A stretch of DNA of 64,000 bases from Sipunculus nudus (GCA_026874595.1 CM049316.1:9104839-9168838); one strand, 5' to 3'; shown: positions 1 to 13,800, numbered from the stretch's first letter. A program made the numbers and translations. Notes: generated from the sequence alone by a model not told the origin.

Positions 1-960
1 TGCCATATCAAGGTTGCATGTTTAATTCCGAAGAAGAAGGAATAAAATTACTATCACGATATCGACACGTTCTCTCTGAATCTGATTTCTTAATAATAAA
101 AGTCTTATAATCTCTGGATTTTGTAGTCCCACACAGAAAGAGACCAAAGCAAACTCAGTACGACTCTATCTGAAAAGGGACCGAAATACATTAATGGAAA
201 ATGTACAGGGTTCAAACAATAAAATATATATTTCATCGAAAAGTCAGCTATAAATATATTTTATTTAACTATTAATACACATCTATAATGTAGTACGTGT
301 AAATATAAAAATTAATTTTCTTGCCGGCAAAGTTGGGTTTAGTTTTTAAACAGCCAATGGAGCAGTGTGTCACGGGCACTGACCTGCAAGTAGGTTATCG
401 TTAAAGAATAAAAAAAAAGAAATCAACTGAACACGCCATGTGAAAGGCAAACATTTCTGATAAAAAAGATACAGTTGGTTGAGTATGATATATCCGTCGG
501 CCAGTTCCTCGAGTAGGTTAAATCGGGAAGGGGGTCATATTTACTCAGACACGCACTGTCAGTTCACCACCGCGCCACCAGGTGTGTCTGATCAGTTAAC
601 TTTAGAAAAAAAAACACACACACTCTAATGTATGTCATGTTTCCGCCTAAGATGGCGGACAAGGCTACATTATCGGACCTATACTGGAGCATGCATATAC
701 ATGGCTTCGTTACCGGCCTTACCTTGTAGCCAGCGCAACACATACACACATACCGATACTTTTCATATTGATAAGATTTCATATCTTTGTCCTATAAATG
801 ACTGGTATATTCTTTCGTCTCGTTAACTTTGACCCTTAACTCGGTGTGTACATATTTTAACCATATTGTTCCTTTGAAAATGATATACGACGAAGATGAA
901 ACAAGAATTCACAGTTCATATAAACATTTTTTGTTTATGTTATTCTTAGTGCATAAACAC
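1..960 (+). repeat. Family A interspersed repeat, copy 1 (5' end outside window)
   Basis: Long blocks of this stretch recur, diverged but collinear, at 2,331-2,946 and again at 5,012-5,320. Shared blocks include GTGTCACGGGCACTGACCTG near 367, the GGGAAGGGGGTCAT run near 524, the CAGACACGCACTGTCAGTTC block near 547 and GACGAAGATGAAACAAGAAT near 889. Parts also recur inverted at 6.0-7.7 kb. No coding capacity is apparent; the short frames at 564-826 run through non-coding repeat. Near 649 the copy carries AAGATGGCGGAC, close to the YY1 consensus, which is altered in the other copies. The family is not recognised by name. A non-autonomous DNA element is most likely, but no terminal repeats were located. 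Confidence 0.75.
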
Positions 961-1167
961 ACATAATATATACAATGTTATATTTACCCAAGCCAACGTC
1001 TGAATCTTCAATTACATATCACGACGGACCGTTCTGAAATATGATCCGATTATGAATAATCCACACAGCTGAAAAAAAAAGTTGTTCTATGTAAAAGGCG
1101 ACTGAAGCGTGAATGTATGATTCTGGGGGAATGGATTTTTAACCAAACTCTCAGCATTGTTATATTC

Positions 1168-1356
1168 CAGGGGCGGATCCATGATTTAGGAAAATTGGGC
1201 GGGGATCCAACCAAGGAAGACTAATGACAAAACATGAAAAAGGTCCCCGGATCCGGAAAAGGGGTCCAGGCCGCAAAAATTGTCTAAAACACTTAAAAAA
1301 GTTTGCGGTGGCTGAAAATGGGAGGTCTAAACCCCCTCCCCCTGGATCCGCTTCTG
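1168..1356. mobile_element. 189-bp MITE-like element with terminal inverted repeats
   Basis: The left end is CAGGGGCGGATCCA at 1,168-1,181. The right end is TGGATCCGCTTCTG at 1,343-1,356, whose reverse complement matches the left end at 12 of 14 positions. The pentamer TATTC lies directly outside both ends (1,163-1,167 and 1,357-1,361), consistent with a target-site duplication. The interior is non-coding and purine-rich, with further GGATCC motifs. Similar ends occur at 32,936-33,083 and a lone right end at 35,324. The superfamily cannot be assigned from a 5-bp duplication alone. Confidence 0.7.
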
Positions 1357-1393
1357 TATTCTGACCAAATTGTTGATGAAGAGGCGCCATGGC

Positions 1394-1600
1394 ATCTTGT
1401 GACCTCTGGATCACTCTGTCCACGCGTATATTTATATAAGTAAATTCTGATGAACTCTAGGGATGTGACCAGCCAGTTCAAGTCGCCAGGCGCCATAGAT
1501 TAACACCCTACTCCAGCATGGCTTCTTCATTGTTACTGTATTGTTGACAGACCTGGTGATACTGACCTTAAAACATATACTGGTTTTTGAAGCATAATTT
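1394..1600 (+). repeat. Distal part of a family A copy, with one 31-bp module
   Basis: A single ATCTTGTGACCTCTGGATCA-type module lies at 1,394-1,423. The same module is present three times in tandem at 5,388-5,480. The following bases to about 1,600 (a CGTATATTTAT block, then CACCCTACTCCAGCATGGCT near 1,503) match the reverse complement of 7,440-7,570. This part therefore belongs to the same interspersed family as 6.98-7.71 kb, in opposite orientation. No gene is seen. Confidence 0.6.
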
Positions 1601-2330
1601 CCTTTTCAATAAGTTAAAATGTTTTATTCCTGTGACATGTGTTACATATTGTTACGGAGCCTAATATCAACAGATTCTGTAGGCGTGGCCACACTAAATC
1701 TGCATAGAGTTCGTAGAATCCCTGACACTTCTGTAATTATCGGATAGGTCCAAAACTGACTCTCCTCTCCTCGGCTCTAAAACACAGCCCCTATTTATAA
1801 CTTTTGATCCGAAAATTCTAGAAACTTCTATTTCACGAACAATCGAAAGATTCCAACAATACATAATACACACGCCCAAAGACAAGACACGCGCTCATAG
1901 AGCGGGACCGGCCCAGAAAGTTCCAGATCAGCACGAGCGCTGGGTTTCTACACGTCATACCCAACACGTGGGCCGGCCCCGCCAGGCGATGCTGCCATAG
2001 CAACGAGCTATGCGTGTCATAAGAACCAAATGTCAACAACACATGAAACACCCCTGCGCACAATAAAACAGACACCTGTAACAACATTCTGTCGTTTTAT
2101 AATTTTATTAGTCAGAGTACCTAATATTCAAAAATTAACACTAATTTTGTTTTTGTTATTTCTTGAAAAATAAGCTTGTCCGGTGCATATTTTTAAGCAT
2201 TTTATGAAGTTACTAAGGAATTTAAACAACATGGCAAATATGTGATGCTTAATCTGACAGAATCGATCAGTTGAACCTATAAATCGTCCACGGGTTAACC
2301 ATCAGAAGTGTTAAATCACTTTCGAGCGGG
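1600..2330. other. Unassigned spacer
   Basis: An 84-codon minus-strand frame at 1,833-2,087 begins with a hydrophobic run but resembles no family I recognise and has no splice or promoter context. The segment 1,880-2,000 is GC-richer than its surroundings. Nothing else is supported. Confidence 0.5.
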
Positions 2331-2946
2331 ATGGTGTGGGGCTGTAACAAAGGTGCATGGTTGGTGCTGAAGAAACAGAATTCAGACTACTATCCTAGTA
2401 TCCACACTGTCTCTGATGTATTAATAAAAGATAGCTTCCTATCACCGATGTGGTCCCACAGAGAAAGAGAAAAGCAGAGCAAAGCAAACCCAGAAACACT
2501 CTATTTGAAAGAGACAGATATCTATTGAGTATAAAATGTACAGAATTCAAATAATAAAATACTATATATTTCATGAGAATGTCAGCTATATAACGAAGTG
2601 TTGAAGCGCATCTATATCAATGTGGTAGATATAAAAACATTAAAAAAAAAATTATCTTGTCTGCAGAATTTAGGTTAAGTGTTAAATCGGTAAATGGAAC
2701 AGAGTGTCACGGGCACTGACCTGCATGCTGGTTAATGTCAGAGAAAAGAAAAAAAATCAACTGAACATGCGGAGTGAAAGACGAACATTCTGATAAAAAA
2801 AAAAGATACAGGTAATTGAGCGTGATTTACATTAGCCTGTTCCATGCGTAGTTTAGATCGGGAAGGGGGTCATATTACGCAGACATGCACTGTCAGTTCA
2901 CCACCACGTCAACAGGTGTGACTGGTCGGTGAATTTTCGATAACAA
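2331..2946 (+). repeat. Family A copy 2, left part
   Basis: This part is collinear with 1-600. Shared blocks include the ATGTACAG...TTCAAA...AATAAAAT segment, GTGTCACGGGCACTGACCTG at about 2,705, TCAACTGAAC near 2,758 and the CACTGTCAGTTCACCAC block near 2,889. Homology stops close to 2,946 and resumes at about 5,012, so the copy is interrupted by the element in between. A 65-codon frame at 2,331-2,528 lies wholly in repeat and is not taken as a gene. Confidence 0.75.
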
Positions 2947-4063
2947 GTGACCCATGGGTCATGGCGCTCAGCAGGTTGACTAGTTGGTATTGGCTATAGT
3001 GTGATAACTGATGCATTTATGTGTTCGGTACTGGTTGTCCTAGGGGCACTGTGGAGATGCCTGTAATTGATCAAAATGACCTAATTACCCATGTGGAGGT
3101 AGATTGGTAGGAGTCCCTAGGTGCAAAATTGTCAAAATTCAGCACAAGTGATGATGTTACTGATATTCATGATAGACCATTTTCTACTGGTTTTAATAGT
3201 CAAAATGAAATTCTTGGCTAACACTCAGTAACACCTTGAAGAAAATAGGTCACTGTGACCTTATTTAAGGATTCCAAGGCGATTTTTCAAGGATTTCCCT
3301 CGGTATGTCAGAGGCTTCTAGGTCCAATGATTACGATTTGTGCCTTGTAGCACATCCAAGTTTCAGACCACTACCTATGTATGAAACCGTGCACAGTGAC
3401 ACAAGACACCACTGAGGTAATTTTGCATTCTCAAAATACAATCTACAGGTAAAAATGTGTGATGAATAGAAACTGGCTTGACATTATGGCTTAATGTTCA
3501 TTCACGACTGGTAATCGTATTTTTAAGAACCCGATTGCAGATTTTGTTTAATCTTTTCCGGGTGACAGGAATAATTGTCAGTATAAAGCACATTACTTAA
3601 TAGTCCAGGGCAAAGTACATGATTGATGAGACAAAACACCAACAGAAGTGACATGTGGGTCATGATGCTCAACTGAATGGGATATTGTTCAGTTCGTGCA
3701 TGTGCAACTGAAAGTCAGCGAGGCTCTGTAAGTGGATGAATATAAGTAAAACAGACTCAGTATTAGATTAGGAGTGCTTCTGAGGACCTCCAAGACAGCT
3801 AACGTTCATGATTCTAGCACTGATGGGTCATTTTGTGCCCCATTAACAGACCTGCAGATCTGAAAAAATGAGATGTGATTTAAAAAAACATAAGATAATG
3901 GAGATGCCCCCTTGAAGACAAACTTCTGAAGATCATCAGGATCTAAGAACAAACTAAATTTCATGACATTCCATCCAGCTGTTCCTGAGAAATCTTGCCA
4001 TTTGTATATATTATTTAATTATTCTGGGGCGGGTCTAACAGGCTGCAAAATTTGGAAATATAG

Positions 4064-4500
4064 GTCACAGGGACCTAATTTCAGGTTTTCATAGAGAGAT
4101 CTTTTCAGGACGTCCATTAGTGCACAGGATCATGATTCTGACCATAACGGTTACATTTTGTGCCCTGTTAACAGACAGGGCAATCTCAAAAACTTACACA
4201 AAAAATCGTAAAAATTAGGATAATGAAGAGGACGCAACCAGTCATTTAGAATCATTTAGATCTATAACTACACCAAATATATTTTAAATTATTCGGGGGG
4301 GGGGGGGGGGGTCAAACAGGCTCCGCAACTCGGAGAATATGTATCACAGTGACCTAGTTTCAGGTTTCCAAGGAGAACTTTCTTTGGAGACTTAAGATGC
4401 ACATGTTCATGATTCTTAGACTTACAGTTACGATTTGTGGACTGTTCACGTCCTGACGGCAGGACGGATGGACAACGGATAAAGACCCATCGCTATAGCT
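4064..4500 (+). repeat. Two best-preserved tandem core units (~285 bp period) with poly-G tract
   Basis: Units begin at about 4,064 (GGTCACAGGGACCTAATTTC) and 4,349 (ATCACAGTGACCTAGTTTCA), a period close to 285 bp. Both carry CAGGTTT, a CATGATTCT block and a GTTAC(A/G)ATTTGTG block in the same order. A homopolymer G run lies at about 4,293-4,312, immediately before the second unit. Copy length there may be unreliable. Confidence 0.7.
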
Positions 4501-4525
4501 CAGATGACTTTCAGTCAGCTGAGCT
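4497..4525. repeat. Terminal hairpin of the inserted element
   Basis: AGCTCAGATGAC at 4,497-4,508 pairs with GTCAGCTGAGCT at 4,514-4,525 at 11 of 12 positions, around the loop TTTCA. The bases AAA follow directly. The reverse-complement relative at 50,498-50,531 keeps the hairpin although bases have changed. Confidence 0.75.
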
Positions 4526-5011
4526 AAACATTCCGTAAGAAATACTTAAATACAGGTGGACTATTACTACTAGATAAGACTATTCATGATCAACGAAGAT
4601 GCAAGGTTTCAAAACACTAGATGACACCACAGAAAAGAAACTGACATTATTGCTGTCATTTGTCGGTCTCAAATAATGAGAAAAAATACTTTAAAAATTG
4701 TAAGAATACAGGTGTTGCCACCAGGCTTCATGAACTGATTAAACTAGACATGATCAATATTTAGACAAGGTTACAAGGCAAACCATGCATCAATGATTGA
4801 GATATTGGAGCTATTGTATCAACATTTACTGGGAAAAAAATTTCTATGGGGTGTAAACAGGCCCCGAAACTCGCAGAATAAAGGTCGCAGTGACCTAATT
4901 TTCTATTTCCAGGGAGATTTTTCATTTGATGCCAAGTTAACGGTTACGATTTGTGCCCTGCTAACGGCCCGGACGGAAGGACAGAGACCCATCACTATAG
5001 CTCAAATGAAT

Positions 5012-5320
5012 TTCAGTCACACACATTCTAATCTATGTCAGGCTTCCGTCCAAGAGGGCGGGTATGGCTACATCACCAGTCCTCCTTCTAGCCAGAACAT
5101 ACACACACACATGGATTTAAGAGGCGTGTTCATTTTTTTCTTATCATATCGTAAAGATTTCATATCTTTTTCCTTTAAATTAGTGCTTGCAACATTCTTT
5201 TGTCTAGTGAACTTTGCCCTTAACTCGGCGTGAATGTATTTTACCCATTTATGGTTCCTTTGAAAACCATATTCGACGAAGATGAAACAAGAATTCACAG
5301 TTCATATAAACGTTTTTAAT
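5012..5320 (+). repeat. Family A copy 2, right part
   Basis: This resumes the homology that stops at about 2,946. Shared blocks with 620-930 include ACACATTCTAAT, GTCAGGCTTCCG, TTTCATATCTTT, CCCTTAACTCGGCGTG and CGAAGATGAAACAAGAATTC. A 146-codon frame (4,793-5,233) spans the junction of the inserted element and this repeat, so it is an accident of nesting rather than a gene. Confidence 0.75.
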
Positions 5321-5387
5321 ATACATATTTTTAAACAGAACCCTCTACACTGATATATTTTAATCGATTTTTTGTTGGAAGGGCGCC

Positions 5388-5480
5388 ATCTTGTGACCTC
5401 AGGATCACTCTGTCCACAATCTCGTGACCTCAGGATCACTCTGTCCACCATCTTGTGACCTCAGGATCACACTGTCCACA
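5388..5480 (+). repeat. Three tandem copies of a 31-bp module
   Basis: Units start at 5,388, 5,419 and 5,450, each containing TGTGACCTCAGGATCAC or a one-base variant followed by a CTGTCCAC block. The same module occurs once at 1,394-1,423. The array is short and nearly identical between units, which suggests local slippage after insertion. Confidence 0.85.
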
Positions 5481-5483
5481 TGA

Positions 5484-5790
5484 AGAATGGGATCACCGCC
5501 AACCCAGAACCACTTTCTTGTGGAAGTGGACAACATCTATTGATGGGAAAACATTAAAGAATCACATAATAAAATACTTAGTATATCTCATGGGGAAATC
5601 CGCTCTTATTCTCTTGATGAATATCTATGATAAAGCAGGGCATGGTTAATTACTTTATTTATAATGTCTGCAGAAATAAGGTTAAATGTTTTTAACATTA
5701 GCGTGTTACGGGCAAGGTCCGCCATGCTGGATAATGCAGGCCTAGGAACTATAAAGGAAAAAACAAATCAGCTGAACCCACATGTGTCTC
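5484..5790 (+). repeat. Partial third + strand family A fragment
   Basis: Blocks AACCCAGAACCACT, the AATAAAATACTTAGTATATC stretch, GTGTTACGGGCAAGGTCC and AATCAGCTGAACCCA match 2,487-2,765 in order. The fragment is more diverged than copies 1 and 2. A 64-codon frame at 5,455-5,649 lies within it and is not considered a gene. Confidence 0.6.
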
Positions 5791-6019
5791 GTTCCAAGTA
5801 AGTCATTCATAAATGATGGTTTCGTATAGGACTGTTTGCTGAGAAATACGTCGGTTCACCTTATATATTTTTTTATTTGCCGTGAAGTATGACGGCCATT
5901 GCCCATGTTATACACTGCTATACTGCGTGGTTGTTTGAACTCTTAACCTAGATTTTACAGACATAATAAATAATTCAATAATGTGTACCTCTTCATTAAA
6001 ACATTAGAAATGGGGATTA

Positions 6020-6760
6020 CCAGGGTCAGATATAACTGTTCCGGTGAGTTATATAGAGTACCGTGTTCTTTGATTCCTCAACATTTCATCATCAATATCA
6101 GTTTTTTTTCAGTTTGGGAGTAGAGTGATCCAGAGAAAGACTTTCTAGTTTTACAAGATTCTTAGCTTCCCGTTTCGTGTTCATTGGAATATGATTTTCA
6201 AATGACCCCACGATTTTTTTCTTACAGCGTCAACTACTGAAAGACAGGACCCGTGAAAAACAGGGTAACTATCAAAGAGCAGGGGGTAACCGATGGCGTC
6301 TGTTGGTTACATGGTCTAAATTATTCACATGACCTGGGGTCACGAAGTCGTTTAATAAAGTGGTGAATGGTTTTGATAACTCTGGTTGGGTCTTGCCATG
6401 ACGCTTTGATTTTTATGTACAAGGTGAAAACAAGTTTAATATCAAAATTTAATTCGAAAGTTGTACAAAAGTTGCCAATATTTCAGGGCTTTTGTATAGA
6501 TGTTATGTAGGAAAAATAAATATAGCCATGTATCTTGGTAATTGGAACTGACAAGTCACAACCCAGGTGTTATCAAGATTTACTTAAACGTCCACGTAAC
6601 TTGCTCGCTCTATTGGACGAAACGTGCCGGAGACTGCATTCCCGAGGCGTCTGTAATTTTTTTTTTTTTTTTTTACATATAAGCGACCAGACACACCTGG
6701 TGGCGATGTGTGAAATTGACAGTGCGTGTCTGAATGAATATGACCCATTAAAGATATATC
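6020..6760 (-). repeat. Family A, inverted copy 3
   Basis: The end at 6,675-6,745 is the reverse complement of 530-605 (CACACCTGGTGGCG and ACTGTCAATTTCACAC blocks). Upstream, a CGATGGCGTCTG block at about 6,291 and the TGTTCTTTGATTCC block at about 6,064 recur at 7,491 and 7,009. Together they show a ~725-bp unit repeated at 6.98-7.71 kb. A run of T lies at 6,658-6,674 where copy 1 has a run of A. Frames at 6,535-6,782 on both strands are repeat-derived. Confidence 0.65.
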
Positions 6761-6979
6761 CTAGACGGTCAAAATAGTGCAATTTCAGGAGAGCTATTAC
6801 TCAGACAGCATATGAATCGGTTAACTGATTTGCTCTTTGACTTTCCCAGCATGCAGACCAATGCCCATAATTAACACACCTCTATATACTGATTATTTAA
6901 ACATTAAACCGTAAGTCGGCCGACATCATGCTTGTACATGCTTAATTAATTATGCGCATCACAATAGGAAGAGATAGAT

Positions 6980-7710
6980 TTATTTCCTGTGAGACATTGA
7001 AAGTACTGTGTTCTTTTATTCCCCAAGAAATCAATATCAATGATTTCTGACCCTTTCAATGACAGTAGATTTTAGTTTATTCTTTCTGTATATGACAAGT
7101 TATCCAGAGGACATTAAAGACTCTCATCATTTAGAAATTAGAGGGACAGTGTATACGCCAAGATGTTAGTTAGAATCTTCTTCCTCAAAAACTAATCAAC
7201 CTATAAACTAACTGAAAAAAAAGAGTTTATAATGAATACGCATGTAGCCTTGTTTTATCTCCAATGCATAAGATTGCAGAAAGAACTCCTGAACGTATAA
7301 AGTTATATTGTCGTAGTTAACGAGACGAAGGAACAGGAAAACAGTAATGTAAAATGAAATCTGATTGATATGGAAAGAACAAGTAACCTGTTTCTAATTC
7401 GGTGTGTTTTTATACCCCCTGAAAGGTTTTATTATGTGTCACCAAATTGATATGACCAGTAAAGAAGCCATACTGGAGTAGGGGGTAATCGATGGCGTCT
7501 GGTGATTGGGATGGACCAGTCACAGTCAAGGTGTTCATCAGGATATACGTATAAATAAATATACGTCCATGTAGCCTTGCCCGCCCTCCCGGACGGAAAC
7601 ATGGCCGAGATTGCAGTACCGAGACGTCTAGTATGAAATTTTTTAATCTAAAGTTCACCGACCAGACACGTGCTGCGGAACTGTGGGTGAACATTTAATA
7701 TGACATTAGT
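6980..7710 (-). repeat. Family A, inverted copy 4
   Basis: This is collinear with 6,020-6,745 and, reverse-complemented, with 595-680 (the GTAGCCTTGCCCGCC and GGAAACATGGC blocks at 7,572-7,605). Its upstream part matches 1,430-1,560 reverse-complemented. The 94-codon minus-strand frame at 7,410-7,694 is translation through this repeat. Confidence 0.65.
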
Positions 7711-7719
7711 GTGTTGTTT

Positions 7720-10089
<2,370 letters not shown>

Positions 10090-10809
10090 GCAAGTTGGCC
10101 TTGCATAATTGCGATCAAAGTCAACAATGTATCATATATACTGATGGGTTTAGTAAAAGAATTACAACTACATAATGCATAGAAAATCTGCAGGTGCCAG
10201 GACTATACTCCTTTATATCAAATAGCAAGATTTTTAAATTAGAAAATTCACGTGATGTAACCGATTATGGATGTATATTCATATAATGTTTTTATGGAGT
10301 GTTGGGCGTCTGTTATTAGCAATTGTGACATCACAATAACTGCTGCGTATAACGGTTGACCTGCCGATCAAGTTTATATGATATTATGTATTAATTAATA
10401 TTTATCGTTTCAAGCGTCCACTCTGCAAGATTTGGGGAAATCGAATGGGATGAGGATGGTAAGTATATATATGGAATTTTAAACTAAAAGGAGGGCCATT
10501 TGGTCCTTTTTCCTACATTTCCATCGATGTTCTCCATTTTTATATCTTCACCGACACAGGTTTATGCATAGTATGCATGTTCAATTCTGGTTTTATAACA
10601 ACCATGCCTCCATGCAGGAGAATCAGTAATAAACCACGACACATAGCACGCACGCAAAACATATATGCACATGCGAAAGGTAACCATGCATGTATAAATC
10701 TGTTAATGATATAGAATAAATCATATAACCTTTGTTCATAACCATATTGTTACCATGACAACAGTCAAATACAGCAACGTGGATCTGTGTCGGAGTTGCG
10801 TACAATATG

Positions 10810-10813
<4 letters not shown>
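10090..10813. other. Unassigned spacer with a weak exon-like segment
   Basis: A weak acceptor ending TTTCAAG at 10,409-10,415 and a donor-like ATG|GTAAGT at about 10,459 bracket some 45 bp that is open in two frames. The pyrimidine tract is poor, so this is not annotated as an exon. Minus-strand frames at 10,623-10,934 are driven by the adjoining AT repeat. Confidence 0.35.

Positions 10814-10867
<54 letters not shown>
10814..10867. repeat. (AT)n microsatellite
   Basis: Nearly pure AT repeat, followed by a few interrupted GTATAT units. Confidence 0.96.
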
Positions 10868-10868
<1 letters not shown>

Positions 10869-10869
10869 G

Positions 10870-13800
10870 TATATAAAAGAAATGTTAGGCACAATGAGAT
10901 AGAGGCACAGGTGTTCACCAAGTAGTATAGTCATCTAAGTTTCCGTTTATTTATTTATCAAAGCCTGCAGCTTATGTTTATCCCTCTGTTACTAAGACGG
11001 GCCATCTTTGAAGCAAAGGGCATGCGAGGTTCATGTGAAAATGTGTATATCCTTGCACTGGTTCACCCAGTAGTTCAATGGCGACGAACCAAAGGTTCAG
11101 TTGATTATGCTGGTATCATCTGATTAATCTAGCATCTCCCATGTCGGGTACAGGTAATATACATTTATAGGTCTGTATCCGAAGCTTTGCTTCAAACAAA
11201 AGACGGGGCGTCTCAAACTGCGTGGAATTCGGGAAAAAGAGATCCGAAGCCAAATAAATTGCCCTTCCCGGTAAAAATAATGCTTCTGGGTAGATAAATA
11301 AATCATATGTATGCAATTTGCCGGTGTCTGGGTCTTTTGTGCTCTTTCATTGTGCACGGTTCCCTTTAAGTCATCATAAAGATTTATTGTCCATAACATG
11401 ACACACGTAAAAAGTTCGGTGGTGACACTAAAATGGCAGCTTACATGCTTGACAACAAAGAAAAGCAGCTTATTTAGCCACTGTAAACGACAGTTTATTT
11501 ACGTTCACGAGTAAAGATTAATACGCGTCCCGGGGCGAGAATGTGAACCGCTTCTTTATTAGAGAAACTATAAGCTTACGCGGTTTGAAAATAGGTCTCA
11601 TCTCGGAGTAACATCAAAGGAGTTCCAACCGCCGCAGAACGTCAGAGTAAAGATAAACGCCAGCTCATCAAGAGGACCGGCGTCCGCAAGGGGTCACAAC
11701 ATAAGTTTCCTTAATTTCTTTTGGGACATTTTTGATGCTTCTGTTTATCTGTCCTTTGTACAAGAGCCACTCTATTGGGAATTCAGTGCGAATTTAATAC
11801 AGGCTGCCCCATGTATAAAACCTAGCCGACCCAGAAGCCAGTGCTATGATCTGAGTCCAAAGACAATTGTATATTGTGAAAAAAAACTCATTAATAAAGA
11901 TTTGCTAATATTTCCAATTAATAACAACTACATCGCCACTCCTGTTAACATAGGAAATCCGCGAGGTTTTCGAAAATCATGTATCAATATTTTATTTGAT
12001 TATATATAAACCATGATATTTGTCTTAAAACTAGAGTGCCGGAGAAAGGTTATGTCAACAAAAAAATGCGGTTGATCTGAAGCCGACATAAGGCCTTAAT
12101 TATATAATAAGTGACAAATAAATCCGAGTTGCCAGGAAAATATAGTAATGGGTGGTCCTATGGTCGAAACTCAAAGAATGTCAGTTAGACATCCTAGGGC
12201 CGTTTTAAAATTTTGGCATATAGCCAGTATATATATTCAAACAAGATATTCACAGATATATATGCAAAATAAAGGGAAAAGAAAATTAAATTTCTCATTC
12301 AAATTCATTTGAATGCATTTCTGCATCACTTATGTGTGATATACATTTATTCATGCACTGACAGTTTCGTCAGACGTAATCCATGATCGTGATTGTAAAG
12401 GAAACATTTACTGATAGACGAAACTGTTTTCATATCGTTAGAAAGGATATTAAAGTTTTGGGTTCCAAAAGAAATGTTGATCCAAATAAGTTTTCTAGTC
12501 ACATCATCTCTAATGTCGTCTGCTCGAATCTGGCTTCGGACGACTGCAGGTATCTGGCGGTGGTGAGACAGGTATTTCAGCCAACTATTGACCCATTTCT
12601 CGTCTTATTGGCTCATTTATAATAGCTGTGCGACATTAAGATGCCGTGATCGCCAGTCTTGGCGCGCCTTTCTAGATTTATCGTAGCGCGGTTTTCGCAC
12701 TTCGAGTGCCGGCCGGTTGCGCTCCAGACACGAACTGTACATAGAAGCCACAAAAAGCTGGTCCCAACGACTTCTTAAGTACCACGTTCGCAGGATAGAA
12801 TGCATTATCCTAGCTTTTTGAGCGTAAAACCTCCTCATCATTATGGCTAGATTTCTGGCTTTATGCTCACTCGTAGAAAAACTCTAACTCAAATTCACCT
12901 CCCTTTTAGTATTCACGTTTCCTCCGATATATCGCCAGGAAATAACAAGAAAGCTCGGGATGTTTCCCCGCAGGTTTGTGAAGTCTGTTCTACTCGAGCA
13001 GAGCGTTGATCAGGAAGCAGAAAATAGCGTGCTCAGGTAACAAATAAACCAGGGATTTAAGCACGCATGCGCAGTCATTTCTTCCCACAAAACTGCTGTC
13101 AGATGACGTAAATGGTTTATCTGTGTGTGAAACAACATTCCACCCGTTTGCCTGGAGACAGTAAATGCAAAAAGTTATTCATCATATAAACCTATATAAA
13201 TTCTCTGTATTCTCCTAAAACACTTATTTATAACTTCGCCAGAAAGCAAGGTATCATATTTTCCTCTTGTTCATTAGCTGGCTGGTTTGCCTGTTAGCAA
13301 CTTAACGCAGATCGTAATAAACAGACTTTAATGAAAGTTAACGGGTTAGGGTAATACCCAAGGAGTTACGGTAATACCCACCACTTTTTTTCCATTCAAA
13401 GGGTTGCGTACCATTGTGACATACAGCTAAGTTATGCCAATGCTGAGAGAAACAACCATTCATAAGCATCAGGGGCTTGCTTTGTTTTAGAGCTCACAAC
13501 TTAGAATTACCTACATCAAAGCCTTTTGAAAAGCGCACAATACAGGTAACAATACATTACATTTTTATCATAACTTGTACTTTGGGTAACTATCAAAATA
13601 TCATATATAAGTTGACCAAATATTTTTATATGTTATATAGAAGGTAGCAATACTGGTCTCAGAACATTAATGAGCATTCACATTGTTCAGATATGCCAGA
13701 GTATTTACCTTCATTAGTCATTTACACATAAAAATAGAGGGCATTCTGGCGGAGGCATGCAGGCTCCGACTACATTTCTAGTTCTTAAGTAGGAAACTCA

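Larger units (their letters stand above)
2947..5011 (+). mobile_element. ~2.07 kb inserted element with tandem core and hairpin (pearl/DINE/Helentron-like, tentative)
   Basis: The element sits inside family A copy 2: sequence either side matches a continuous stretch around 590-625 of copy 1. It is built of degenerate tandem units, each with a GTCACAGTGACCTAATTTCA-like box (near 3,248, 4,064, 4,350 and 4,885), then a TTCCAAGG/TTTCATAG block, a GGTTACGATTTGTGCCCTG-like block and a spacer. A 12-bp hairpin arm lies at 4,497-4,525. The last unit ends in an ACCCATCACTATAGCTCAAA block just before family A resumes. There is no coding capacity. Known non-autonomous pearl elements of bivalves, DINE-1 and Helentron-associated elements combine tandem cores with a terminal hairpin; assignment here rests on architecture only. 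Confidence 0.6.

Noticed and set aside
4793-5233. 146-codon frame
   Set aside because: It crosses the junction between the inserted element and family A, both non-coding repeats, with no domain.
10814-10921. Ile-Tyr-rich minus-strand frames
   Set aside because: Direct translation of an AT dinucleotide repeat.
13340-13386. Telomere-like GGGTTAGGGTAA
   Set aside because: It is a single occurrence within an imperfect 20-bp duplication; no TTAGGG array follows.
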